DNA from: Triatoma infestans
Taxonomy: Eukaryota > Arthropoda > Insecta > Hemiptera > Reduviidae
Assembly (NCBI GenBank): GCA_011037195.1
Contig: JAAEAF010014528.1
Coordinates: 62,001 to 126,000, forward strand
Reading direction: 5' to 3'
Length of the DNA stretch: 64,000 nt
Below, one piece after another: positions 44,156 through 55,965 of the stretch (positions within the stretch are counted from its first letter, which is position 1; every line of letters starts with the position of its first letter). Made by a program: the position numbers and the translations under genes. A model generated the notes under the pieces. It was not told the DNA's origin. It searched no databases and worked only from the letters and a program-made list of their open reading frames with translations.

Positions 44156-45070
44156 ACAAATAAAAATCTCAATTCTTATATTTTTTATACAATAATAAGA
44201 GAACAATTACATTTTTAGTAAAAATTTTAAGTTTGTGACAAGTTTGTCTTAGAATTGTAATAATTGCCGTTAGAGAACGTTGTATATCTTCCACAATATA
44301 TTCGTTTTTTTTTATTATATGAAAAATTAAGAATTATTAAGAATTGGTGTTGTAAAAATTTCAGACATGAATTTGCTGTTGTTTTAATATATATATTTGA
44401 ATGATTTATTGAATCCAAAAGATACATGCAAAACTTATAATTAAATTAGATGGATTAAAACGGATGTATATTGTTTATCGTGACGGTTTTATCCGGCAAA
44501 TTTTGATATCATTAGAAAACCTAAAGTAGCGGAAAATATTATTACCGTACATAGAGTTCTTGGTGAGTAAGAATCATTGACTTCAAAATTATATTCTCGG
44601 ATAAAAGTACTCCATAGGGACTCCTGAAGGGGGAAGCTAATACAGGAAATGGGATGGCCTCAAGGGAGGAAAACGTTACCAGTAGGATACAGAATGGGCT
44701 TATCACGGGATAGTACTTGATTAAGGGGATCTTCCCTTCAAATAGTCACAAATGGAAGAGGATCTCAGAGCTTCCTATTGGTTTTTGTTTTACCATATAA
44801 ATAAATAATAAACTCTAAATATATATATATTTCTACTAATATTTATTAACATTTTTAACATACATCAAGTTTTAAATATATATATATATAAAACAGATAG
44901 TCGGCATCAACATTACACAGACGCTAAAACTCTTTGGTAAAAACAAAAATTGCAGCGATTAGACATGTTACAAAAACTGGAAAAATACATAAGATATTGA
45001 AACAAAATCTAATAAACGAAAAGACAAAATTCACTTGTATCACTGAAAAACCAAAGTATTTACCAACACG

Positions 45071-45110
<40 letters not shown>

Positions 45111-45329
45111 TCGAACATTTTTATACATAAAATTTTTTATAATAAATTTTATATATAAAAATTTATGAATATCTTTATAAATAAAAAATAAATATAGATA
45201 ACACATGGTGTAAATGCAGGTAAAAAAAACTGTCCAACTGTAAACCTGTTTATATCTTAAAAACACTTCACTAAAGTGATTGTGGGTTAACTAATTTTGC
45301 CCTATACATGTTTTAATCATACTGTTTAC
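44156..45329. other. AT-rich DNA with a (CA)n tract
   Basis: (CA)n at about 45073-45108. A mixed-composition patch at 44590-44790 (CTCCTGAAGGGGGAAGCTAA) is unassigned. Confidence 0.4.
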
Positions 45330-45445
45330 CAAGACCTACTGGAAAAGGTAGGTGAACGCCTAAAAATCGGTCGATGAACGATACGAGATAACTAAAAATA
45401 TACTTTGATATTTTCCAGAGGAACCAAACCACTAAAATCATATCG
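45330..45445 (+). mobile_element. Relic of the 30.7 kb Penelope-type terminus
   Basis: GGTGAACGCC, AAATCGGTCGATGA, CTTTGATATTTTCCAGAGGA and ACCAAACCACTA align in order with the terminus seen in the 30.7 kb arms, from stem II of the hammerhead-like motif through the AACCAACCACCAC end. The GAAA block is mutated. Confidence 0.5.
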
Positions 45446-45496
45446 TCATGGTATATTTTTTTTATTAAAACTTAAAAGACGTTTTGTTCTGTGTAC

Positions 45497-45532
<36 letters not shown>

Positions 45533-45760
45533 TGTGTACACTAGGAGTAAAGCTCTTCTGAATACCTGAAGATGCGATTACATCAGGCAACAACGAAAAA
45601 AATCGCAGGAACCACAAATATGGTATTCTGTTTACTACCACATCTGACACGAAAGGAAAATTGATTTTTTTGCTTTTGGAGGAACAGTATCATTAAGCTT
45701 TCCTCTTAAGTACGATTTCAGTACCATGTATGGTGCTGCCACACATATATAATATTAATA
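45446..45760 (-). repeat. RA relic left of the Tc1 element
   Basis: GTGTGTG tract at 45502-45532, then ACACTAGGAGTAAAGCTCTT and TATGGTATTCTGTTTACTAC. It appears to continue at 47334 after the transposon (CAGTTAACCGGAAGTACGCT). Confidence 0.5.
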
Positions 45761-47333
45761 AACTGCTAGACAAAAGTATTGCATAAAATTTCAAAATATT
45801 ATAATTTGAAGTTGAAAGGTATTTTCGTAATTTTTTTTTTTATGGATTCATGTTGTTGAACTTTAATCCAAAGGAAATAAAGCTTCAAAGGAACAACTAC
45901 CAAAAATTTAAAAAAAATCCTGGTTTTATTACACAGAATACAAAATAAAGCTAAAAAAAAAATGTGTAAAATTCAAAATTAAAATGGTTCTGATTTATTA
46001 TCACTTCTTCATTTTTTTCAACAGTATTTAGTGATACCTCCTCTTGATCTGATAACTGCAAGAAGCCTCATAGGCATTGAAGAGATTAGATTTTGGATAT
46101 CCTCTTGAGAAATCTCATTCTATTCTTCAATAACTGCTGGACGTAGCTCCCTGAGAGTGCTAGGTGCAATCAGGCGAAGTCTGAGCCGTCTTCCAATTGT
46201 GTCCCAAAGGTGTTCTATTGGATTTAGTTCTGGACTTCTCGGTGGAGAAACCAAACGTCGAATCCCAACATCCTGTAGGTACTCAAGGACAACTCGAGCA
46301 GTGTGACATCTGGAATCTATCCTGCATTAATAGAAAATCATCACCAACTCTTTCAGAAATTGGCACAATATATCGCTGAAGAACCTCTTCAAGGTACTTC
46401 TGGGCATTTAGCGTCCCATTTTCCACGATATGTAAGTCTGTACGTCCGTCAAAACTTATGCCTCCACAAATCATAACACCGCCTCCACCAAAAGCCACTC
46501 TTGGAGAAATGTTAACCTCTGCATATCTTTCACCTTGACACCTCCAAACCCTCATCCTTCCATCTGGAGAATGTAGGGTGAATCTCGACTCATCTGTGAA
46601 TAAAACACGTCTCCAATCCTCTGTTGTCCAATTGACATGTTCTCGTGAATATTGCAGTCTGGCGACTCTATGTGCTCTGGTGAGAAGAGGGCCAGTAGCG
46701 GGTATCCTGGAAGCCAAGTTTGCTTCATTTAACCTTCTTCTGACTGTCCTACTTGAAATATGGACATTACGGACATCAGCGATCAAGTGACGTAATTGAT
46801 TGCTAGTGACGAACCTGTTCCTTAACACATTCAGCTGAATAAATCTCTCATCAGTCCGGATTGTAATTTTAGGGCGGCCCGTAAATTGCCGTCGGGAGTA
46901 GCTACCAGTGCTAAAATTCTTGAGTCACTGGATTGGCTCATTCCTAGATTTTGAGCAATTGTTGCTTGATTTAGCCATTTCTCATGTAATGTCACCACAC
47001 GTACTGCAATTTCTTCCGAATAATTACCATGAAGAGACATATTAAGAACAAAAAGCGACTGTAAAAAAAGAACTGATAAGACAAAACTAAACAAAAATGT
47101 GTAGGAGAGAGAAATTACCACAAACAGTGAAAGTAAAGATCTGCAATTATCATTGCATTTTCAAGAGTTCAGAGAATTAGTCATTTAAAAACAAACAAAT
47201 GGTTCAGTCTCTTATTTCTCTTCGGTTCAGAGTTCATTTACAACGATTGTATAAAAAAAAAATACCGTAATAGACTGTAACTTCAAATTACATCATTTTG
47301 AAATTTTATGCAAGACTTTTGTCCAGCAGTTTA
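45759..47333 (-). mobile_element. Tc1-type transposon with long TIRs and TA duplications
   Basis: The inverted ends start AACTGCTAGACAAAAGTATT (45761) and AACTGCTGGACAAAAGTCTT (from 47331 on the other strand). They extend about 55 bp with a few mismatches. TA lies on both sides (45759-45760 and 47332-47333). The element is 1571 bp, a normal Tc1 size, and carries one decayed transposase on the minus strand. It is inserted within RA-like sequence. Confidence 0.9.
46027..47040 (-). pseudogene. Tc1 transposase, DD34E type, inactivated
   Basis: The start ATG is at 47038-47040 (MSLHGNYSEEIAVRVVTLHE, N-terminal helix-turn-helix). The frame shifts near 46940-46840. It recovers with FVTSNQLRHLIADVRNVHIS and the second DNA-binding region. 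The catalytic core has LFTDESRF (first D) and GGGGVMICGGISFDGRTDLH. MQD (second D) follows, then a frameshift at about 46325. The RSPELNPIEHLW segment holds the final E, and 34 residues separate the second D and the E. An in-frame TAG replaces the tryptophan expected in the EEWNEIS segment. The C-terminus reads RSRGGITKY. At least two frameshifts and one stop make it non-functional. Confidence 0.9.
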
Positions 47334-47667
47334 TATTAATAGTATTGATAGAATTTGAAATTTTAAAGATAAAATCAGTTAACCGGAAGTACGCTTTTAC
47401 AGAATTGGTTTTTTGAGATTTTTTTGTAATTTTCTTGAATACAACCTATCACTTCTATTTCTAATAATTTTCTGATTTTTTTTGTTATTAGGGGATCCTT
47501 ATATGTTAAATTTCGAATATGTTGGTTCAATATTATTGGTGCTTTCTACAATATAATCATTTTGGTGTACGGTGGACTTTGTTCTGATTGTGCAATAGGG
47601 ATTATGTTCTATTTCCAAGTGGTGATGTTTGAGAAGCTTTTAGAAATATGTTTGTTTTTTTTTTCTT
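47334..47667 (-). repeat. RA relic right of the Tc1 element
   Basis: CAGTTAACCGGAAGTACGCT and TTGGTTCAATATTATTGGTG are RA-variant phrases. The copy is poorly preserved. Confidence 0.45.
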
Positions 47668-47757
47668 CCTAGGAGTTTTTTCTTATAGCTTCCGGGGTGA
47701 TGGACAGTGTTTGTCTATAACGAGAGAACACTGTCCGGAGTCCGGCAGTGCAGTGAG
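47668..47757 (+). mobile_element. SINE body fragment, same family as 21.3 kb
   Basis: TAGGAGTTTTTTCTTATAGC, then GGTGATGGACAGTGTTTGTC and GAGAGAACACTGTCCGGAG, match the non-tRNA body of the SINE at 21.3 kb. The tRNA-like head is missing. Confidence 0.65.
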
Positions 47758-49954
47758 AAGGCTCCCGGGCGCCAATGACGCGTCATAAATTTAAAAAAGA
47801 AACATTGTTGCACCTATCTGTGTCAATTGATTGGGGACTTTTATTGCGCGAAATGATTGTACACTGCCCTCTCACAACAATAAGTTGTGTTGGTTCTGTA
47901 AAATTATAAAAACAAAAATTTTCTACAATTTCTGTTGCAGCGGTTTCATTGCTGAGGAAGTAATTGTGAAAAAAGAAAACAACTAAATTACTTTGATTAG
48001 AGGAGAGGGGGGGAAGAAGAGCTCTCAAAATCCTTCATTGTATTACTATTAACAACACCACACCCTCACCGAAGTGCTTTTCCTTGAATTTCTCTCTGCA
48101 CAAAATAATCTCATACAGGCACTTTCAATGTATAATTTTTTACAAATTTAAAATTTATCACTTTTAACATTTGTTTTTTGAAAACATTAGTAAAAAATTT
48201 GCTCTGAATACATAAAAAAAAAAAATTGATAAAATATTTTTATATTCAACAATATTAATGTTTGCACAAAGTTATGTAGAATAACTTGGTTATTGTGTCA
48301 ACAGAAATAAATGATAATAACTGTGTGCTGTTGATGGGACACTCGATGATGTAAGCATGATAAGTTGATGTAAATTGGAATCTTTCTCTATCTCTCTCTC
48401 CGCACATCCTCTCTTTCCAGCCTCTTTCTCTCCGGCAGAAAAGAATAATGGTTAGAAGTATTCTATAAAGAGTTTGGTGACAGGGAACATGTGTCCCAGA
48501 AGGCGGCAAAGTGGCGGCACGTGTACCACTCTCATACCAGCTCTCCAACTAACTACCCGACATTTATTCCCAGCTATCAAACACTCTTCTTCACCCCTTC
48601 ACTATGCCAAGACTACATTCCCTTAGCGAAGGAATGAGCTTCATGAACATCTCCTTATTTTTATTCTGTTTTTAAAAAAGAATAAAGTCAAAAGTAAAAA
48701 CTAGATTTTGCCATTTAATAGTATTTTAGTATTGTTTATTATTTGCAATAATCATTTCTTTAAATATCAACTTATGACATTTGATTTAATTTTCCATTTC
48801 ACATAATAGGGTTGGGGGTGAGAAGATTCACCACCCTCCATGACCCCAGTGTCCGAACATTATCCGAGATTATCTCATCAACAGATAATTATTGGTTATT
48901 ATACAAAACTTCAAAGAATTTATAAATCTCTTGTAATTGAATTTTCCCAATGATTAATATCAACAAATCCAGGTCTAAACAACATTGATCGAATTTGATC
49001 GCTTTGTCGAATTATGCCAAAAACTACTCTTCATAGTCTATGAGAATTATTTCGACTAATCATGTTATTAACTGTAATGGATATTTTTATAAAGTTTTTT
49101 TTGTAAGAAAATGGTAAGTTTTTTTTAAAAATTTCGATTGGCTGTTTTTGTACTTCATCAAACTGACAAAATATTGTTATAGAAAAATAGACAGTAATTG
49201 TAACTTAAAATTGCACTCTTTCGCACGTGTCCAAAAAAATCATTTACTTTAAATAACTTACTAGCCTCTCTCAGAGAAAACGTATAGAGCTTCTCTGAGA
49301 ACCCGAACACGCGGTTATAGAAGGCTATGAGAGGGCGGTCGAAGTTGGCTTTGTGGTTCCGAGTCCAGCAATAGCCTTTATCAAACAATTTTACGATATA
49401 GAAATCAATCTAATGAGAGGGAGCAGAGGCTCTAGGCTAAATGATTTAAAAAAGGTATAAAACAGCTGGACTTGGGTGTCGTCTTCTTCTCATTGTGACG
49501 TTGGAGTCAGGGAAACAGTGAACACCACTACCTAGGTCAGTGTACCCATTTCGTTAATATTGGGTTCTGCATATCTGTGAGGGCAACATTGTCAAAGGAA
49601 TGCTTAGGGGTGTTGTGCTTGAAGATATTTCCAATTTTGTCTTAAGGAGGTGGAGGGGGGAAGATTTATATTGGCTTAAATCCCTTGCTTTCGGTCACTC
49701 AGCAATAATATTTTGAATAATAATTAACTTTAAATCATTATTTAAATGTAAAGGGTACTAGTTAATTTTTTAAAAGAAGGCACAAAATTGATTACATTTT
49801 TCGTGAGGGAAAAGTGTATATACTAATTAAATGAATGAAAGACAGGTTAGTAATGCGGGTTTAGTATAACATTTATAATTTTATTAAAGTTGACTCTGAT
49901 ACAGACAACCTATCCCATCTCATCTAATTATTTATTAGCTGAACAGGCTATTGA
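47758..49954. other. Unassigned DNA with a possible promoter-like site
   Basis: AT-rich DNA without recognised genes. Near 49456 the plus strand has GGTATAAAACAGCTGG, a good TATA-box match, in a GC-richer patch up to about 49560. No open frame follows, so a promoter is speculative. Confidence 0.3.
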
Positions 49955-50045
49955 GGGAAGACAAAGTTAAGGTAGCGCAACCTAGACTCGAGCTCGGGAT
50001 TTAAGCGTTTTCATCCTACACGCTATCGCCTATCTTTAACAAATG
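49955..50045 (-). mobile_element. Possible tRNA-like SINE head
   Basis: The minus strand has GATAGGCGATAGCGTGTAGG and CGAGCTCGAGTCTAGG at A-box/B-box-like spacing. The match to pol III boxes is weaker than at 21.3 and 27.8 kb and no body is recognised. Confidence 0.35.
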
Positions 50046-51859
50046 TTTAAATTTCTTTAAAACTTACAGTTTCTAGTTGTAATAGAAAATAGGAAATGTT
50101 TCTCAAACCATTCTGGTATACATTAATTTCTGCAATCGTTGAATAATGTGACAATTATCTAACACTAAAAATCAGTGGCTAAAGTTCTACTTTTTCTCAC
50201 TAGTGTGTAAAAGAAATATTATTCAACTCTAATAAGCCCGACATCTAGCGACATTAAGTGAAAACAAGATCAAAACAAATCCCAGATACAGTGGTGGATT
50301 GAGGTTATACCAAGCCGAAAAGGTTTTAGAGAAAGGGAGTATTTGACTTGAATTAAAATACAATCTCAGTATTTTTGTACCTTTTCACATTTTTTTTTAA
50401 TATTTGCATAAATTAAGAACCAATTTAAAATATTTAACACTGGAGACCAAGTTCTTTACAACACTCGGGGGGAAAATTCTGTTTTTTTTTTTACCAGAAA
50501 ATTAAGTATTTCACATTAAATTTTGGATTTTCTTTTCCTGTTTGTTGTCAGAGAGAGTATATTTCGACTGAGCTAAATTATCGCAATTGAATTTTCACCA
50601 GAAATACATACCGATCAGTTTTGTTTCGTAAAAACTGACATTGAAATATTTTTTTTTCTTTTTTTGAGAAAACTGGCTTTAGATGATTCTGAGGAGGAAA
50701 CTGGAGCGTTTGCTGTCCTCACAAAATTGCATTTTGTTATAATAATGGTTTTCCACCTGTAGAATATTGAACGCTAACTAACCATTTAGGAAAAACCTCA
50801 TGTTTCAAGATGTGTTAGTTTTTCATTACCGTAAGCCCAACCTAAGCTTACTTCTTCTAAGCTTGCTTACCAGAATAATGCCTATAAGCATCCGAAATTA
50901 ATAAACATACTTATTTATGTTTCTCAATGGTAATTCATTTCTTTATCTTGAAAACCGTTTGTTAAATATATTGTCAAACTATTTAATGAATAAATAGCTA
51001 AAAATATTCATAACATACCATTATTAAAACATTATTTAAATGCCTTTTTAATCTATAATTTATTATGTCAATTTTTTTATTGTATACTTTAAAATATCTA
51101 GATAGAAAAAATTGGTAGATAGATCTTACAATATTAAATGTTGAACAGATCGCTAAAGGTAGTATAGTGATAGCGTTAAAAACTGAAAAACATAAACACA
51201 TTTACTTTGGCTTTAGTGATAGCCGAAACACGCAATGCTATTATTGCACGCAAACCATGACGTCATTGCTTTGTCATCAACAATCTGTTTCATCTCACTT
51301 TATAGTGGTAGTTTGAAAGGCGGGGGGAGGTGGGTGAGCCCAGTACTCTGTAATGTTGAAGTACATATTGTTTTGTTCCTTTGTTCACTACAACATTCAA
51401 TCCCACTTCCCATTCTTTTTTCTACTTCCTTTTTTACATGCCCATATGTAAATTTTAATTGTTTGAAACAAATTTATATTTCATGGCACATTTTAATTAT
51501 TTCTCTCCGCGTTTTCTATTATACACACCTAATTATAATTATTTTTATTTTATTATCTACGCGATTAACTTTTGAGTTTTTTAATTAAACTCACTCATTT
51601 TGCTCATGATTTTCTTTTAGTTTAGCCTTCAATGATTGTTTGAAATAGTTATTACTTTCTCTTATTGATGCATCAGTAACTGTTGCAATCATGTGAAATT
51701 TACAAATATATATCAGTCATCTGGGATTTTATCCAGCATTGCGGAACAAGCATCCAACATATTCATTGCAACAATCAATTCTATTTTATATTCACTGTAA
51801 CATATAGTACAACATATGAATGGTTGACATGGCCTTGGAAAAAAGATGGGAGATTTCTC
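50046..51859. other. AT-rich DNA
   Basis: 50530-50830 shows faint RA-like phrases (GAATTTTCACCAGAAATACA). The 117-residue frame at 51235-51588 has no domain. Nothing else recognised. Confidence 0.35.
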
Positions 51860-52380
51860 CCAGTGGAAAATACTCCCTCGTAATTTTAATTTTATTAAAG
51901 AAGAGTGCAGAATTAGCTATGGTTAAGGAGATCTCGAGGCCAGCAGGCGGGAGGAGAACGGTTAGGATGGGCAGATTTGGAATCATGAAATTTTTTATAA
52001 CTGATTGTTATTAGCTGATGGACAAACGGAATTTCACCATTAGGAATAGTTTAGGCTGGAGTTTTAATGAGGAGCATTGGTCATTTTCCGAAGCACTTTG
52101 GACTGGATGGATTGGATAGGGCAGGAATTAAAATGCTTGGTGTTCACCTCGCGTATGGACCTCGCACCCGTAAGTCCATAGGGGTTTTATGACCAACGTT
52201 ATAAGTCTTTTGTTTTTAATTGAAACTTTAAAAACTTCGGTCAAGCAATGCAAACAGAAGTTTAAATCGTCTTTTTGGTTCCTGTCTCTTCAGTCTAATG
52301 TGTGAACACAAAGTTAGTCGTTTATCTAAGCGTAGCCCGAGATAGGGAACTCGGTTTGTCGTTGTAAAATTCAACTGCTG
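51860..52380 (-). pseudogene. Old Jockey-type RT fragment
   Basis: Across frameshifts the minus strand gives TTNRVPYLGLRLDKRLT, HIRLKRQEPKRRFKLLFALL, IKPLWTYGCEVH and IQSIQSKVLRKMTNAP. These are the thumb motifs seen in the 18.1 kb Jockey copy, in the same order. It is the most diverged Jockey remnant in the window and no ends were found. Confidence 0.6.
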
Positions 52381-53074
52381 AAATAAACTTCAATTAATTT
52401 CTATTTTATGGCACATTTCAATTAACTCTCCCCATTTTTCTAGTTACACATCTAATTATGATTATTTTTTGTTTTATCATGTAAACGATTACCTTTTTTT
52501 AATCTTGCTAATGCAACAGAAACTTATGTTTCATAATTTCACTCTGGGGAAATTGTCGGAATTGAGTTTTTAAGGTTTTGCTGAGCAGGAAAGAATTATA
52601 CTCTCTCCCCCCACCTGGGACGTTTGTGTGTATGTATGTATGTAATACAACTTAATGTAAATGACTTCAACGACTATTCTTTACCTGCGTAATTACCGGT
52701 AACTTCTATTTGAAAAGTGTTACAGAAAAATGTATTTTTACGAGGAATCAAAGGGTTCAACCCCACAGAATCTAATCTAGATAGCTCTGTGAAATTTGTG
52801 AAGTCGAATTTCAAATGTGGAATTTTGATTCAATGTCACTGGTACTCTCTTATGTACTACAATGAAATATTTTCTACTACCTGGATAGGTGTTTAATATA
52901 CCCCACCACCTCTATGATTATGTTAGGATAGTTATATTATCACAAAGTCGTTTGAATGTTTCACACCAATTTTTTTTTCAATTATTTGCAATTTTCTTGA
53001 AAAAACGAGTTTAACAATTTTCTTTAAATTTGTTATTTTCTCGAATAATATTAGTTAATAATTTTTTATTTTTT
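52381..53074 (-). repeat. RA relic
   Basis: 52520-52980 has GTCGTTTGAATGTTTCACAC as an end-like phrase and scattered module phrases. Diverged. Confidence 0.45.
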
Positions 53075-53177
53075 ACTTTCTCTTACTCCTAATAAGAGGA
53101 AATATTGTAATCGTGTCAAATTTTCGATATCGAGTTTTCACCGGAAACATCCCTTTTGAGGTCCCCTGAGTGTGTGT

Positions 53178-53214
<37 letters not shown>

Positions 53215-54010
53215 CGAAAAACCGTAGAATGTTCAAACTTGATATTCCGTTTAGGTATCACCATTGGATCTGATCTGACAGTCAAAATTCCTCAACCTTT
53301 TTTTACTTTTTTGCGATTTTCTCAAAAATGGCTCCCACGATTTCCTTGAAACTAACATCAACTATACATACAAAGAGCTACAACTTAAATTTGCAACATT
53401 TCTCCGGAAAAATGCATTTCAGGGTATTTTTGGGGGAGGGATGGTGTTACGGTTTCCTCTAAAGTGCTACTTCAGTTTATTAGACAATTTTTCATCTAAA
53501 TAATGTTAATTAGAATTAGATGTGTTGCAGAAATTCTGAGTTTGAAAAAAATTTGATGACCGGAAATTTGTATTTACTGAAATGTATTCTTCAGTTTTCT
53601 GGTATTTTCTCTAAAACGACTTCAACAATTTTCTTTAAACTAGAAATGTGAACTACACATATGAAGAGCTACAACTTTTATATAAAACGTTTCTTCTAGT
53701 GAAGTCATTTAAGGGGGTTTTGGAGGAATTGTGGGGTTATGTTTTTCTCTAAAGTGCTATCATAGTTGATTATAGAATTCTATCATCCAAACAAAATTAA
53801 TTACAAATTAATAGATGACCAAAATTCCGTGTTTCGAAAAAATTTAGTAAACCGGAAGTACGCTTTTACCCAACAATTTTTTTTCTGTTTTTGCTATTTC
53901 TTCCTTAATAATACCAACGAATTTCATTAAATTTGATGTACTAACAGCAAACTTAGTGAATGGAGTAAGAGAAAGTTGTGTGAATGTATCATGCCAGATT
54001 TTTTTTTTAT
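53075..54010 (-). repeat. RA repeat, near-complete copy, reversed
   Basis: It starts ACTTTCTCTTACTCCTAATA with a GT microsatellite at 53176-53210, holds three modules, and ends GGAGTAAGAGAAAGTTGTG with a hairpin, CCAGA and T-run. Confidence 0.85.
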
Positions 54011-55136
54011 TTTAAACATTTCACATGAGATTTATTTTTACCCGAAGATTGAGATATAAATCCAAAATCGGACAGGAACATTCAATAAAGTGGCACTTGC
54101 CGCTCAAGTTTGATTTTCTTCAAATTCCTTATTTATGCCATAGAATTTAATTCTTCTTCTTCTTCTTAACATTATATAGTGAATACAACTGGGAACCTAC
54201 GGAGGAAACCGTTTCTTAAACCTTTTTCCCAGAAATTCCGCTAAATCAAGATTCCCAGAGAAATCTTTCTAATGAAAATGATTAAGAAATTCAAAGTTTC
54301 TATATATTATAGTATATATATATATAAAGTTTAAAGAAAACTATTAGAAACTGTTTTCAACAAAATCGTTAAAATACTAAAAACAGAATCCAATCAATTT
54401 CCGGTTGAAAAAATTTGACAGTTAGTATTGAAATGGAATAGTTTCGTGTAACGGTGATACGATTTCCTTTCTATAGTTTATGCTCAAACACGTTACAGAC
54501 AGATGAATTTCTAATAAGCACTCTTCTGAAAAAACTAATACAAATGTAATATTTCTTTTTTCTTTTTTTTTAGGAATAAGAGAAAGTAAAAATAAAGAAA
54601 GTAAGGAAAATTAAAAAAAAACTTTTCAATTGTTTCTCCTACCTTAATGAAAAATTCTTTCGAAGATTATTTCATTTTCAAAGTTTAAAGATTTTATTAA
54701 AAATTCCTCTTTTTTATTTTCTCTCTAATATTTGAGAAATATTTTCTGGAAAAATTTTATTATTCTCATTCTTTTTTATTTTTAATAACAAATAAAAAAA
54801 TTTGAAACTTTTATGGAATTTTAGAATATTTTCTAAAATAGAGATATTGAAAAATATTTTATTGGAAATAGAAGCTATATTTAGAAGTTTATAAATAAAA
54901 ATAAAAATACTTGAATATACTATATATTTTGTAGAAATTTTAAAAAAAGAAATAGAATAAAATAAAAAAACAGTAATTTTCTTAATAATTTAAATGAGTT
55001 AAAAAACTCACACTTACGTTTTTGGTGAATTATTGTTATTTTAGAATAATTTTCCAAAAGAAAGAAAGATACATTAAAAAAGTAAAAAGTGGAAAGAAAT
55101 ATAAATATTCCTTAGTTAGCCCCTTTATACATTTTC
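54011..55136 (+). repeat. Foldback-arm trace, RA relic and AT-rich DNA
   Basis: 54040-54085 (CCGAAGATTGAGATATAAAT, then AAATCGGACAGGAAC) resembles a decayed 12-14 kb foldback arm. 54090-54588 is a decayed forward RA ending AGGAATAAGAGAAAGT. 54590-55136 is AT-rich with nothing recognised. Confidence 0.45.
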
Positions 55137-55965
55137 TTTTTACTTTATCTTATTCTTAGTAACAGTTGTTTACTACCATCGTAACCAATTTTCGACCTTT
55201 GAGCTTTCCCCACCACGAATACTAAGTTGACTATACTTAGACAAGCGACTCACATGGAATCCCCCATACGAGACTTAAACGAATCACCTTCAACCAACGC
55301 TTCAGACTATATTGGCTAAACTTCTTGACAAACGCTCTAAACTAACACTTCTGAATAAAAGGCAATTCTACAACTCATTGCTCGCTCCAATATGAACATA
55401 GGGACTAGAACTTATGGCACTGCTAAGCGTTCCAACCTCAATAGCATTCAAATCCTTCAGTCAAAAATCCTCCGCTGCATTGTCGACGCCCCTTTTTACG
55501 TTCCTAATCGCACCATTCACAACAACCTGAAGACCCCGTTTGTCAAGGATGACCTCGCAAAATCCTGTTACAACAAATTCCACAGTCACCTATCACTCCA
55601 TCCAAATCCTCTCGTCCATGCCCTCTATTCAAACTTACTCCCAGGTAATCCCCAAAGAAGGCTGAAGTGCCGTTGACCTCGCGATCTCCTGGATATCTAA
55701 TGGCAGGTATTACTGGATAACTGTCATTCATGACATTGCATGATACAGAGTATTTCTTATATCATTTTATTGTTACATTTATAAATACCATGCAGTTGTA
55801 AATATTCAATAAATAAAAAAATAAAAAAAAAGAGCTTTCCCCATAATGTACTGTTGGGATGCTCCTTGAAAATATGGAATGTTTTAGATAATGCTTTGCT
55901 GGCGATGTGCATGTGTTTGTATTCGAATGTCTGTGATGACTGTTTGTCAGTCTGTACTATAAATT
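55137..55965 (-). repeat. Old RA copy interrupted by Jockey
   Basis: TTTACTTTATCTTATTCTTA and TCGTAACCAATTTTCGACCT precede the Jockey insert; CATAATGTACTGTTGGGATG and GATGTGCATGTGTTTGTATT follow it, in the order of the RA end (CACCGGAAATATCCGTTTTG and TG tract). The copy is strongly diverged, so it predates the insertion. Confidence 0.55.
55201..55843 (+). mobile_element. 5'-truncated Jockey LINE with 12-bp target duplication
   Basis: GAGCTTTCCCCA flanks the unit (55201-55212 and 55832-55843). The coding part is the RT thumb: LDKRLTW-like start with a frameshift, then GTAKRSNLNSIQILQSKILR, CIVDAPFYVPNRTIHNNLKT and FHSHLSLHPNPLVHALYSNL. The 3' UTR ends AATATTCAATAAATAAAAAA. It shares its 3' end closely with the 43.7 kb copy. 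Frameshifts in the first 170 bp make it inactive. Confidence 0.9.

Noticed and set aside
45071..45266. Frames with long Thr-His or Cys-Val runs
   Set aside because: Translation of (CA)n/(TG)n microsatellites.
49440..49560. Host promoter at the TATA-like GGTATAAAACAGC
   Set aside because: Single motif only, with no downstream open frame; kept only as a note.
51235..51588. 117-residue open frame
   Set aside because: Hydrophobic AT-rich spacer composition; no signal of a real protein.
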